Shown here in pieces: positions 15,001 through 27,999 of a DNA stretch of 64,000 bases. A model generated the notes under the pieces. The model saw only the letters and a program-made list of their open reading frames with translations. It made no database searches and was not told where the DNA came from. Position 1 is the stretch's first letter, and each line of letters begins with the position of its first letter. Source of the DNA: Lycocorax pyrrhopterus obiensis (Eukaryota; Chordata; Aves; Passeriformes; Paradisaeidae); NCBI GenBank assembly GCA_014706295.1, contig JACSVZ010000001.1, positions 79,916,237-79,980,236 on the forward strand. The letters are read 5' to 3'. Made by a program: the position numbers and the translations under genes.

Positions 15001-16619
15001 TTAGTGTTTTATCCAAAAGCCCACAGCATTTTGCTCTAGTCCCTAGGCTAATTCCATGAGAAATTGAGGCTTTGAATTCCCAAAGTGCACTGAACTTGTC
15101 ATTATGCTGCACTGAGTGCTGTAACATGGGCAGTGCTGCGTCTTCGCCTTACCAGGTGAATCAAGCTTTTCTTAGCATAATCTGCTGTTATCTAATTTGG
15201 AAGTGCCATTAGGTAGGTGTGAGGAGAAAAGGAAACCCACTGAATCCTGACTCTGTAAACTGAAGTTGAATCTTGCATTTAAAAGCGTGCCATGAAGCAT
15301 TTGATTCCATTGTAGTTACATATTTTGAGCAGACAAAGGAGGCAAAATATGACCTAAAGTTGTTCTATGTGCTACTATGTCCCAGGCGGCCAGTAAAAAA
15401 AATCCCAACTTGGTTGTGCTGCAGCTATCCTTGGTCTTTGGTTTTCTCTATATCTTTCTAACTTTGGGGACTTTACACTTTGCCTTGTGAATACTTGAAT
15501 TACCCCTGCATTTCCTCTATGACATTCTTGCTGGGCAGTTCAGAGTACTGTGTTTGGAAGAGGGAATATTTTCCCACTTTTAACCTGTGCAGTGGATATT
15601 TCCCCTTGTGGTGGATTCTCTCATCTTAGTTCTAGGCACTGCTTTTTCTTGATTACATGTTTTATTATTTTATAACCCCGAGTTTTACCTGAGTCCTTGA
15701 TGGGTGTGTTCCTGAGTGCTGTAGGGACCACCCTGCAAACTGGTGACCATAAAGTGTATGTGGCATTACAGCAGAGATGGGGAGATGGATGAAAGTAAGA
15801 CTTGATGCTCACGCTTGAGAAGGCGTAAGTGGCTTTTTGAATCATGCAGTCACGAGGCAAGGTGTCATTTCATTAGTCACCACCAGCAGCATCTGATTTT
15901 CTTCTGTCCTCCACCTGGAGCACCCGCTGGCTTCTCCTGAGGATACCAGTGAACTAAAATCTTTGGGGATCATGTAGGAGGATTTGGTCAATGATAAACT
16001 AGAAGACCAAATTAGGTGATTCGAGAGTCATCTTCATAATCACCAGTGCTTTCAGGAAAGGGTGGTGTGGTTGTGGAAAGGAGACAATGTGAAGCATCAT
16101 CAACCTCAGTTCAATTTAACTAAGAGCGTTTCTGTTTGTAGCTTGTTTTATCACACCAAACCAGCTACATTCATGGGATTTGGAGTATGTGCTGCTGCAC
16201 TGCACTGGAAGTTTTGACAGTTCTTTTAGTACCCATTAACAGGCTTAAGAGACAGGCCAGCAAGGAGCCAGGATGGCATCCTCAGGAGCACAGGGCTTCA
16301 AAGCAAATGGATTCCCCCCTCACTCCTCCCCCTCTCTCCTAAAAGGCCAGCACCTCGATGATTTTGGAGTTATAGATTTTGCAGCTGCAGTGAAAAAAAA
16401 AGTGCTGCAAGTTGTAAGGAAGCAAGAAGTATTTGTGAGATCAGAGCAGAGTGATTTATGAAACAGTGAAAGCAAAAGAGGTAGCAGCTTAAAATTCTCA
16501 TGCACACATTTCTGGATGATTAAGCTTTTTGGTGCGGAAATACTTTTTAAAATCCCCACCTTTTCTTCTTCCTCTATGAGCTGACTCTCTATACCATGCA
16601 ACAGAGGCAAAGGCCATGT
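1..16619. other. non-coding DNA, no recognisable gene
   Basis: I see no gene here. The longest open frames are about 110 codons, lie on both strands, begin at arbitrary ATGs and contain no domain or motif I know. No CR1 tail, LTR or tRNA was recognised. Small features are a T-run near 475-485, the A/C-rich tract at 2007-2114 (listed separately), and a short GGT repeat near 8560-8573. Base composition is ordinary vertebrate intron or intergenic sequence with sparse CpG. Short coding exons could be hidden, because they cannot be recognised without an alignment. Confidence 0.6.
2007..2114. repeat. A/C-rich low-complexity tract, (AAAC)n-like
   Basis: About 108 bases on the plus strand consist almost only of A and C, with short AAAC, AAAAC and CCAAA units and scattered G interruptions. 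It opens two overlapping short frames rich in Lys, Asn, Thr and Pro, which are products of the composition and not genes. It looks like a decayed A-rich microsatellite, possibly the A-tail of an old retrotransposed sequence, but no body was recognised upstream. Confidence 0.8.
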
Positions 16620-18370
16620 AAACCCTTTTTTCCCCTTACCCCATCATCTCTACCTTTCCCAAATGCATAAGAAAACATTATTTTTCCCTCTTCAGCATTT
16701 TCATTTTTTAATCTTTAATATAGAATTAACTATATAATTTTTATTCTTCATGTTATTTTCCAGTATTAACATAAATTCATTCCTTCAAGGATTCTTTTCA
16801 TAGCCAGTGGTGGAAAGAAAGACACAACAATTTTGAGCTCATGTTGTTGAGTTTTTCTATGAAGTCTGTCTTATGTATCTGCCGGCTGCACTAGAAATTT
16901 GGCCTCTTTTATAAGATAAAGGTTTGCCAATATTAATATATACATGTAACACAGAATGAGTTAAAGTACCAGTCACAATTGTTATTTAAATGAGCAAGTA
17001 AAAACTTTTCATTTAAATAATCTTTTTTAAGTCTTGGTTTGCTTTGTCTAATTTAGGTATTTCCCAAATGAAAAATTGAAGTCATTGTTTCACAACAGCT
17101 AAAATACATTGCAGCTAAAAATGGATTTTACACTAAAACTGAGGGGATTTTAACAATTTAGAGGTTATATAATACATACATATTGAAGCCATAGAATACT
17201 TTGCCACATTTATATTCAGATTTTAATACTACCTATAAGAGACAACACTGTGAAATAAATCCATTTTTCTTTTTGACATTTTTTTGGTAATTTGTATCAA
17301 ATGGCACATGCACAGAGTCAGAATACAAAAATACATTTAAAACACCATAATAAGTTTCCTGTTATTAAGGGAATATGATAGGTAATTAAAGAATAAGTAT
17401 GTCAAAACTAATCTATTAAAAAAAAACCTATTTAGTGTATTAAAATGATAGAAAACATTTCTTTAGGGATGGGATTGGACAGATTATTTCAGGCCATCTT
17501 GTCCTTCAGTTTTGAACTCGTGGGTGAAAATATCTTGTATATAGTTTTTACTCCTAAACTAGAGAGGGAAAATTGGTTTGCTGGTTTTTTTTTATTTCTC
17601 AAGTGGTGTCTTAGCACTGAGTGAAGTAATTACTGAACTGAACTACGCTGAAGGAACTGAGAGGAAGAAGTGCTTTCTGCACCTGCAGAACAAGTCGCAG
17701 CTGTCAAGTGCTGGTTTATCACTTCAGCAAATTCTTGTTCCAGGTGCTCAGCAAGCGACTTCCCCGAAGCCTGTTGTTTTACTTTCTTAAAACTTCAGTA
17801 ACAGCATGCACTGCCTGAATGCTATTTGTGTTTAATTTAAATTACAGAAATTGATTGCTTTAGTCTCACATAAAAGATTTCAAGATTTTAAATGTAACAT
17901 AAACATGTTTATTCTTAAAGAAAAACACACTGTATTTAAATTGGATTAAAAAAGCAACACTATCTGAATAAAATGACTGATAAAGATACAAAAATCCCCA
18001 GTAAACCACACATTCCCTTTAAAAAACAGAACAAAATACCATTTTTCTTGAAAATATTTTTTAGAATGTAGTCCTTTTCAGCTTAAGTCAATAGAAGGAA
18101 TGTGAGTTACTGAATAATTTTGTGTCTCCTTTATTCAGTTTATTAGTACATTATTAAAACTTAAAATCCATTTTTTAAATACCCAGAGGCCTCTTGGTTA
18201 TGGTTTATAGAAAAAAATGAAAAAAAAATTAAAATACTCTTATTTTGAGGAAATATATTGAGGAAATTCAGATGATAGTTTGAAGAACATTACCCTCACT
18301 ACATGTGCTGAAAGTGAGCCCTAATTTCAGGTTTTTCTTTGGGTTTTTTTTCTTGTAAGAAGTCATGAAC
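16620..18370. other. AT-rich non-coding block, possible conserved or matrix-attachment DNA
   Basis: This 1.75-kb stretch is much richer in A and T than its flanks and nearly free of CpG. It contains repeated ATTTAAAT-type words (near 16985 and 17010), many TTTAAA and TAATTA-like motifs, and runs of A or T up to about nine bases. The open frames inside are short. No transposon was recognised, although 17468-17560 faintly resembles an eroded CR1 tail. Such blocks can be slowly evolving regulatory DNA or scaffold-attachment sequence; composition alone cannot decide. Confidence 0.45.
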
Positions 18371-18405
18371 TCATTTGACTACAACAGCATCCTGCACACA
18401 AGGAA

Positions 18406-18431
18406 GCTTGCTACCCCGGGAGGTAGCAAGC
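18406..18431. other. perfect 10-bp inverted repeat (hairpin)
   Basis: GCTTGCTACC at 18406-18415 is exactly complementary to GGTAGCAAGC at 18422-18431, around a 6-base loop CCGGGA. No T-run follows, so there is no terminator reading. The stem could be a cruciform, a stem in a transcribed RNA, or a dimer binding site. A GGTAGCAAG word recurs near 18552, inside the same 250 bp. Confidence 0.85.
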
Positions 18432-19884
18432 AAAGTCTGTCTAACCCGGTCCCGATATCTAGTAATGACCAGGAGTGAATATTTAGACCAGAGTGCAGGA
18501 AATCAGATGATCATTCCCTTGAGAACATTGCCAGTTTGCAGTAGTCACCAAGGTAGCAAGACCACCTGTGGGCACCACCAAGTCAGTCCTCTGTGAACCT
18601 GTCTGTTCGCTTTTTGAACTCACTTCTTCTTTTGGTGGTAAGTTCCCACTCGGCTCTGTACACAATTCAGCTTGTGAGATGGTTTAAATGGTGTAAAATA
18701 AACACTATAAATTTCTGCTTTTCACAATGTTACTGAGAGCTTTTTGGATGCCACTGAAATATTTGCATTAATTTTGATGGAAACCATAATACGCAATCTG
18801 AGAAGGGTATTTGACTGGGGAGACAGGTATGTAACTACTTCAGCAAGCTTTGGTCACTTAGAGATTGTTGTATAGGTGATGCCTTTCTCTGAGTCTGGCT
18901 GGCAATTTTCCAGCATTATAGCAGCCTTCAGAAGCACTAATTGGCATGTGGAGCACAGAGTGCACTTTCAGAAGGACTGAAGGGTGAATTTCCCACTTTG
19001 TCATGTATGAAAGAGTTATGGTGAACGAACTCTTATTCCCCAGTGCTGTGAAACACACAGACTACAGAGCAGCTCAAAGCACAGAGTTTTGGACTGCAGT
19101 CTGTAATTTCCTAAAATCTGAACCTTAACCAGAGCTTTTGGTTTAGTTTTACACTCAAAGTGTGGGTCTCTTGCTCCAAGTACTGTCAACACCCAACCCA
19201 GTAAGCAAAGGCAGCAAGGAATTAGGAATCACCCAGCATTTGTAGCACAGTTAATTACTTGTATAACATATAACAACTTCCTGAGATCTAGTGAGAAGGC
19301 CAAGAGCAGTGACGACGGCGAGGCTCCCTGTAAATCCAGCTGAGTGGAGGAATGCATTCTCTCCCTCAGATTGCTGGAGCAAGCAGAATTTTATCTGAAC
19401 TGACAGACGAGATAAAACCAAAGCAACTGGAGATGCAAAAGGTGTATATGATCAGATTTTCTAAAGCACCTGAGGAGGCAACCTGCAGTCCTGGCTCTCC
19501 AGCCATCTGATGGAGGACCTCTCTGGGGACAGGCTATGGCCCTTGCAGTGAAACCAGGGGGTCAGCAGTAGAGTGGGGACTGATGTGTGCCTTGGCTTTA
19601 TCTCTGTGCATTGTCAGGAGGAGCCGTGATGGTCATTCACGGGGGCTTGGAAGCCTTCCTAGAGCTTCAGCTGTGACCTCTGAGACTCCGACCTCCCACT
19701 AAAGGGAAATTATCCAAGTGTTCTAGAACTCCTGGAAGGGATGAGAAGGCAATTGGTCAGGCAGGTGAGCACACAGTCATACAAACATTATTGCACTGGA
19801 AGACCAGGCTCAAGAAGTGGTTTTTGGATGTCCTTGACTTAGATGCTCCAACTGCATGTGCATCAAGACTAGCAGGAGTAAATT

Positions 19885-19929
19885 TAAACAAAAAACCAAA
19901 CCAAACCAAAACAAACAACAAAAAAAAAA
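19885..19929. repeat. (CCAAA/CAAAA)n low-complexity tract
   Basis: A 45-base A-rich run with regular C interruptions, ending in nine consecutive A. It resembles the degenerate A-rich simple repeats common in bird introns. No retrotransposed body is recognisable immediately upstream. Confidence 0.8.
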
Positions 19930-22900
19930 TTACCAGCCAATATAAGAGTGAAAGGTGAGACTAATTATCCTTGTACCAAAAAGTCCCAGGTATTCACAGG
20001 AAAAAACAGAGCACAAAGGAACAAAGGAAGATCAGTCTCAGAAAAAGGGAGTACATTTTGTTAAAGAATCACTGTTCTTTCTGCTGAAAGGTAGAATGTA
20101 TTTTTCCAAAGGGTCCAGTAATTTGCTTTTGCTGTTATATAGCAGTGAACATTGGGAATAGCTATGGAATGGGAGTTGGTGTTGGCCAGCTGAAGTCTGA
20201 AGGCCATTTTTTTTTAGCAGCTAAGGAAAATAAGTTTTACAGTCCAGGAACAGCTCAACAGTTCCTTCTCTGAAGCATAAAACATTCGCAGGAATCAGTG
20301 GGGGTCCTGGCTGAGAAGGGAGAGGAATTCGTGGTTGAGCTTGTAGCCCCATGCAACACTCTGGCGTGTAACATGCTGCAGATCTGTGGTTGGGCAGGCA
20401 AGGCCATGGATGGACTTCATGGATCACATACAGATCCTGAACCATGGGATGGATGGTCTGTACAGACTGATACTGCTGCCCTTGGTCTGGACATGCCTTC
20501 CCATGCTGCTGCCCCATAGATCTGTCCACTGAAGAGCACTGACTGAGGGAAGAGCTGAGAGGTGGCTTGTAGGCTCAAAAATTATTTACCATCCATGCCT
20601 GCTTGTGGAGGCACGCCCAGATTTCAGACACAGCCACAGGAGCTTGCGCACTGACCTTACAGAGCCTGAAGAGCAAATCCACCCACTGCCTGCACAGGGA
20701 GGGGATGGAGTCCAACCCACTGCTGCTCTTGGCATCAAGCCTGCTTACGGGGAGCAATGAGAACTCCCTCCACCTTCAACATCAGACAACCAATAAAAAG
20801 CAGGGAATGTTGATTTGGAAAGGAGAAAGAAAACTAAAGAAAAGACACACTGACAGCGAACACTGAGGGGGCTCACTGGTGCTTATGGAGAGGAATTGCT
20901 TTTAGAATTGCTTTTTTTATGGAGAGGAGCTTTTAGAGAGATGGAGGGGATTTCATGGTACCAAAAGGCACCATGGGAACCCCTGCACGGTGCATGCTGT
21001 AGGATGCAAGGATGTGGCTGGATTCCAAAAGGAGTTTGCTTTGTGGCTGTCGATGCAGTCCCTTGATTCACGATTCGGTTTTGTTTCTTTCTTGACTTGT
21101 TGTTTGAAACACATGTGCAAACTGGCCAGAGTTTTGCTTTTCATACTGTTCGAGGATGATAGGAACACAAAGTGCTGTCTCATGAGTTTTGTCGACCCGA
21201 TTCCCTTCCAGAAATTTGCTCACATCTGATTTTGTTTCCTCTGCCCACTCTCTGTAGACACTGAGTTTCCAGTGTCATTTGCCTCCTACACATGCTCATT
21301 AACCCATTTCCCTCCACCTCCGATCCTACAATGCCCATTTTATCCAATTAATGGTAGGAAATAAGTGGGGGTTTTATGACAAGGGTGTGAAGTTCCGTCT
21401 GACACTTTGCATCTTTCCAAAGAACAATGCTTTCTCAATAATTATGTTCAGATGACCATTAAGCTGGTGCTGCCACAGTTCTCCCTTCAGTTTTAATGAA
21501 TATAATAAACAGGAATGAACTTCTGCTATCTGCAGCTGCTGCCATTGTCTGTGAACTGCACGTTGCTTCAGAGAAGTTTATTTTAGCTTTAACCCTCTTT
21601 TAAACAATGTGCAAGAGAGTGAAAAAAAAAAAAAAGTTGGTGCGTTTTTGACAGCTCTTGCCTTTCCCAGATGTTTTTGGCATGAGAAATGCTGTAGGAC
21701 AATTAAAAAGAAGCTTCATTTTCAGAAGTATTTGGGAAGCAAGACTCCAGTGAAGTCCCAGGGCTCTGAGAGTGCTCAGAAATTCATCAGCTCTGGGATA
21801 CAAAGTCTCTCCCTGGTTGTATAACCATGCAAATCCCAGCATGGGAGGGTACTGAGGTAATGGAGCACAGGTTTTTCAGCCATATTCAGATAAGGAGAAA
21901 ATCCTGGCCTGTCGATCTCCTTGTTTGGGAAAAATCTCTTAAGCATTTTTAAAATAACATTCTACCCCAGTAATGCTTTCACCTAGGACCCTTCAAGCAG
22001 GAGTTTCAGAGAATTTTATAATAATTACCAGCACTAAGAACAGACCTGTGTGAGACAAAGACCTCCAGAGTCATGGTACATGGTCCTTGCTCTGAGCACT
22101 AACATTTAACTGACAGCATTGCAAATGGTCAAGTATTTATTTTCATCTCGTCAGAACTGAACCCTTCATCTGTGTATTTTGACCTTTGGGGGATTTTTAT
22201 TCAATATTCACGCAGAACTATTGCTGCATATACTACCTTTAGTCACCATAGCCAAGTTAAATTGCTCTTCCCTAAGTTTTTTATTTCAGATGCTGGTATC
22301 TGTGGGAGTTCTGAAAAGTTCTGAACATTGGAAACATTTCGTTTAAAATTATTATTATTATTTGTACATACAGCTTTTGCAGCATTGTGATTAAGATTGT
22401 GTCAGCAAGAAACATTTAAAAGCCGAGTTTAGGGACTTATAACTTGCTGAAGAAATTCACTTGGGGATAAAAGTTGGCTTTGCAAGCAGTTCTGTGGGAG
22501 TTAGCCAATATCTTTGAATTTTTTGGCTTCTCTTGGCTTTGAGACACAATGTGACTGAAACATGAGTTTCTTATTTTCTCTGTTTAAAAACTGATCTGTT
22601 GTCTTCCCATCTTAATATAAGGTAGCCCAAATTGTTAATGCTTGACCTAAAAATAGTTATATGTTTCTTATTCAGGGGCAGAAAACTGGTGAATTGCAGC
22701 CAGATCAATTGAATAACCAAATCCACATTGTGCACTGTTACTCAGTCTCGTTTCTCATGAAGGTGGCTGACACATCTCTTTTCTTGACAGTTTGTAATAC
22801 CACTTCTGCAGGACTGACCATGAACACTGTAAAGTGCTTTGAGATTTAATAATTCCCTGAAGGGGCAGCATACATGCATAGTGCTATTTGTCTTGCACAT

Positions 22901-25900
22901 GCATGACAGATAAAAATCAAAATGGTTTCAACTCCAAATGGAAATCTTAGGTGATGACTGTTATTTTGTTGATTTGCACAGTTGGTGGTTTTGGGGTTTT
23001 TTCCCCACTTTTATGTCTAATGGCTTAAAAACACTCTGCAGCCTCTTTCCTCTGAGACTTTTCAAGGGTTATATTAAGGCTTGCAACAGCCTGGGAGGCA
23101 GATTCTCAAATCATCGGTTTTTATGAAACACATGTCGATATTATACCGTGAGCAGGTAGCTGTTCACTGTCGTGCTACGCACATTATTGTAGGGCTGTAC
23201 ATACAGCCAAGTTACCATTGTGGTGTTGTCATTTGGAAACCTCACACCTTTTCTGTTTAGCACTATCATGAAAGCAGGTACTGATTAGGAATATATAAAG
23301 TTACTTAATTTCCCTTCGTGGAGGTATTTGAAATATCTTCGTATTTTCATGAGCAGGTGTTCAGAGGAGTATGCAGTCCTCTTATGGTTACAAGGAGATT
23401 TCAGATTTATCCAAAAAACCCTGCAACGTCCTCTGCCAGCTTATACAGTTCCTTTTCTTACGGCTCTTGGACTCACCTCCAGCCCTGCTATGGCAGTAAG
23501 CTTGGGATTGAACAATGTCCTTTTCAGGAAACCACCAGCTGTGTGCTCAGGAAACTGAGCACATGTCATCAGTTGTGGCTGTTCTTCAATAGGATCGCAT
23601 GAAAATTGCTTTTGGGTTATGTAAGTTCTGTGATAGTTATTTTAAGGACTCCTGCTCCTACTTATCATGGGCCAAGGTTTTAGTGATCCAAAATGGAAGT
23701 CTGGAATTGGGAAGAAGTCTCTTGAGGGGAGAACTTGTCTTTAGGGAGCAACTTGTCTTTTCTTCATGAGAACCAGTAGAGATGGGAAGGAGATTTGGAG
23801 GACATGGACGGAGGAGGAGTTAGGAAGGCTGCACTTCCCAAAGAGGAAGATGCCAGGGAAGCTGCCGCAGAAGGAGGTGCTCACTCGGGCCTTCACAAAC
23901 AGTTCCAGAAGTTTTAGCCTGTAGTGAGATTGGATGAGGCTTCAGCCGTTGTCAAGCCCCAGAGAGAACGCTTTCTGCTGCTTTTGGATTTTGCTTAAAT
24001 GAAAATACATCTTTAAAGACTAACAGCCTTTATGCTCTAGCACTATCTATGATATCAAACCCCAGCATTCTAGAAATGATGACCTATCCTGCCTTCCCCA
24101 GTTCCATTTGCTGGCACTGTTGGTAGACATATCTCCCAGTCCTCTCTTCCCAAGCTGAAGAACACCAGTCTCCTTCCTTTCTATCTACTCCATTGCCCTT
24201 TGTGTATATCCGTGTCTGTTCACTTCTCCTGTCCCGCCTGCAGCTTCCTCCATATGTGGGGTGAGGAAATGGCTTCATGGGTTAGAGAAATGTCACCTTT
24301 CAAAAGTAATCCATGACCCTGTGCTGGCTGTTCAGCTGGGGGTTTCACACAGCACCACTCCTTGCACACGGGCAGCATAAGGGCTTAGCGTTGCTCTCTG
24401 CTCCGCCAAGCTTCAGGTCACCATAATCATTGCTGGCATTTTGCAGGCCACGGGCATGCTCCCAGTTTAACATGGACAGGTTCCCATGGGAGGCTGGAGG
24501 TATGTGGGGGTTGCAAGGCAGCACGTGGTGTCTGTGAAAAGAGGGGAACATCAAACACATGGAGGTTGCCACCATAACTTCGTCATTCTCTGACACTGTG
24601 GGGGAGGAAGAGCTGCCTCTCAGAGCTAGGAAAGACTAAACTGTGGAGTGAGCTGGTAGGCTCATGCCCATCATTTTCAGCCTGGCCACCACAGCTCTTA
24701 CCTCAGCACCAGGGAAGGGTGTGGAGCTGGCCCAGATGTTGGTGCAGGGGGTTGAGAAGGACCAGCTGAGGTAGCTTATGAAAACTTAAATTCATCCTGT
24801 GCTGTTTGGTGAAACGTTTACCCGTGGCTGTTTCCTGGGCTTTTAAGAGAAGGCAGGCAGCAGTATTTGGTACCCACTAATTAAATGCAGTTTCAACTGT
24901 GTTGTTTGTGGTAATGTAGTGAAAATATGGCCCCTGCTGTGACATCTGCAGCCAGACAAATGACACCACCCAGCCTCTGGTCAAAGCCTATGTTTTCAAT
25001 TCAGCAAGTAACAGCTAAAACACTGTAAAGACCTCAGAAAGACGGAGACAAATGAAAGACGAATTCCTATTATTTCCATAAGATGTTAAACAGGGCTTAA
25101 AATGCATTTTTTCTTTTTTCCAGAAAGGTGCTTTATGGATATTAAATATTCTTTGGGATTTCTTTATATTCTGTTTTTTGAGAGAAAGGAGTTAGCTATT
25201 CTGTTGAGTAGTTCCAATGTTTACAAAGAGGAAAGAAGCTTCCTCATAGAAATTAGAAGATCTAAAGATTTGGAAGTCATTTGTTTTGTGGTATATGAGG
25301 TCTTCTTTCTAATGCACATGTTGCTTAATTAAAAAAAGCCAGCATAAGCCTTGCACATAACTCACTAAGATGTTAGAAAATGTAATTGAGGCTCACAAGT
25401 TAATTTTTAATTTTTTCTAGGGCAATGGTGCCACCTCCAAAAGCACAGCTGAGAGGATCTCAGGTTCCTACACTCCCAAAATGGAGGGCAATGCTGAAAA
25501 GAATAGAGAATTCGTGAATGTTGCAAAAATATCAGAGGAAGTGGAATGACCTTCCCCACTGCTCAAGCTTAGATGAGTTTCTCCATGAGTGTTTAGAACT
25601 GTAAAACAGCTGTAGATGTCTGGCTGAGAATGGTAATGCAACCAAATGGAAGCCATGCCATGTAGTGAAATCATACATTTGGTAAATGGGAGATCTATAA
25701 ATAGTTTTTTAAGACCTAAGAATTATTAAAGGAGAACCTATACCTGGAAACGTGCTCCTTCAAGAGCTCCAGCTGCTCAATAGCTTGTTTTGGACTACAG
25801 CACAGAACCAGAGGCAGTACATTTTACAGATGTGCTTTCACCCTTTGCAAACACGCTGCTAGAGGTCATTGAAGAATGTTGCCAGCATACAGCCAGGATG

Positions 25901-26124
25901 CTGTGTGTTGTAGGTTTGCATATGAGGCTGCTGCCAAGACAAGACACTCAGTCTGTTGGCTTACAGCATAGCTACCTCCCAGGCTCATCCACGGGGGTCT
26001 GTGCTCCTCAGTGTGCTGGCAAGGTGGCAGCTGCCACAGAAGTGCCTGTCACCCAGTCAGGTAACAGGCTGACCACTTTTCCTAACATTAATGTTAATGA
26101 TCCTGTCTCCCACCCAGAGTACGA

Positions 26125-26225
26125 TGTGAGGCAGAGCAGTGGTGCTGTCCCGCAGCCGCTATGGTGGGGCGCGTTCCAGCATTGTTCGGTGCTGAAAGCT
26201 GCCTCCAATTAGCCCGGCTGCACCT
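26125..26225. promoter_or_regulatory. small CpG cluster, possible regulatory element
   Basis: About six CpG dinucleotides occur within 100 bases, including GGGGCGCG near 26165, in a region otherwise poor in CpG. An AATTAGC homeobox-type word and a CCAATTGG palindrome follow at about 26208 and 26335. This may be a CpG-bearing enhancer or small unmethylated island. It is below the usual CpG-island length and no transcript start is visible. Confidence 0.25.
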
Positions 26226-27486
26226 CCTTATTAGGAGCGAAGAGCCAGCTGCCAGTCAATGTGATGCTAACCACAGCATCCCGCCTGCCACCAGCCAGAG
26301 AGTTTGGTGTGTCCTGGCCACATCGGCTCCACAGCCAATTGGAACCCCCTTCCACCAGATCTAACCTCCTCCAGTCTACATCTGCAATGAGGTTTGATTT
26401 CCTGAAGGTGTAGAGAGCTGCTGGGATTTAAGAGGTCTTTAGTCAAATGTTGTTGACGCCAAGGGGTTCTAGGTGCCAGCTGGCACGGAGCTTTTGTAAA
26501 GACCCAGTCTGAAGGAGCCAGTGCACTCCAGACTAGAAGAGTAAAGCACCTCTTAGGTGCAGTCGCCTATTTACATTGCAGATTCCCAGACCTTTTTGAA
26601 GCCTGATCCTATGTGCCTGAGGGATATCATTCATTGCAGCTGTCTGACCTACCAGAAATGGTTGGAGAGCAGCAAAGCTGGGTACTGTCACTCATTGAGC
26701 CACTCAGGTTAAACCCAAGCTGGGCTGTGCACCAGCACCACCAGCTCTCTGCCCTTATGTTAGTGTCAGATGAAGTCCAGGGTAGCTGAATACCCTGTGC
26801 TGAGCAGAGAGAGAGGGGCTAGTTGTAGGGCAGGCACACCAGTGCTGGCTGTGTTCTATTACCCCTGCACAAATTATCAGAGTTGTGAGTCAAAGCTGAA
26901 AGGTCCTTTTGCAAATGGAACCTCCGCTCCTACAGTACTCCATGGCTTTTGTAATGTTAAACTCAGGCCGCTTGGCTGGCTCTCACAAAAGGGGCCTTGC
27001 TCCCCTTGCACATGAGCTGGCTTCCTCACGGAGCACGTTGAGCAGGGATGCTCCCATCACAGCATGCACTGACAGCTCCCTCACTGGAAAACTCATCTAA
27101 AAGCAAGAGCAAAATGCTGCTGGCGGGCACTGCTGGAGAAATAGCTCAGTTGTGTACCTCCACTAGGCATTGGCTGGACCCTTTCAAGGAAATAAATGTT
27201 AGAGGCAGCATTCAACCTATGTGTTCCTTACCTAGAAAGGTCCTGCCACAAGACTGTCCCATAGCCTGGCTTTATCTTCTGCAAGAGCCATGCTAAGTCC
27301 CTGGAGAGGTACTCAGGAGTTCAGCATTCAGGCAGGGCTCGGCATCAAAATGTACAGCAAGCTGGAAAGCACATGAAACCAAATTACTCAGATTTTCCCA
27401 TCTGTGCACATGTGCTTAGCTGGTTTTAAATTATCAGTGTAAAGGCCTAGTAGCTTCGTAATGTACACACAGAAAGATTCCCACAG

Positions 27487-27531
27487 ATTTTTCCTTTCTT
27501 TTTCCTTTTTTTTAATCTTTTTTTTTTTTAA
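27487..27531. repeat. pyrimidine/T-rich low-complexity tract
   Basis: A run of T with a few C, including uninterrupted T stretches of eight and twelve or more bases, separated by a single AA. On the minus strand it produces a Lys-rich open frame (27388-27609) that is only an effect of the repeat. Confidence 0.8.
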
Positions 27532-27999
27532 TTGAAGCCAGCTGAGTAAATTCATAGGAAGTTGTAACAGGACAAGTGAAATGTATACCCACATTCCCTG
27601 AGAATCCAAATGCCTTTAACACATACTGTATTTCATGTGAAATTTATTTTAGAAGATACCAGAACAGCGTAACTTTTTCATCACTGTGTTTTAAAGCTAT
27701 CACTTTTGAATGAAATAAGGTAACAAGAAAAAAAAGAAAATGTGAAAATCCCAGAACCTGATACCCCTCTCCCACATTCTAAGAGAAGAGATTAACTTCT
27801 CCATTTTTCCGGGTCACTTTCAAATTTATAACTAATTGCAGAACAGCTTTAAAATGCAGCCCCAATTTAAACTACCATGAGTGAGAAGCAGATGGAATGA
27901 CACTTAACTGTGGAGTTGAGTGTTGTCTTGCACTTATTCTCTGTTTTGTCTCAGAAGTTTTTGCAATCCCATATAAGTTAAATGAAAACTATTTCTGGC

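Larger units (their letters stand above)
18371..27999. other. non-coding DNA, no recognisable gene
   Basis: No gene or full transposon is recognisable. The open frames (up to 140 codons at 25790-26212) have no familiar domain and the longer ones overlap frames on the other strand. Local items are the hairpin at 18406-18431, the CA-rich tract at 19885-19929, a run of about 15 A near 21620, a CpG cluster near 26.2 kb, and a pyrimidine-rich stretch at 27487-27531. The rest reads as ordinary unique intron or intergenic sequence. Confidence 0.6.

Noticed and set aside
17468..17560. Weak resemblance to an antisense CR1 tail (GGGATTGGACAG ... CCATCTTGTCC)
   Set aside because: Only two short words fit and their spacing is not convincing; a profile search would be needed.
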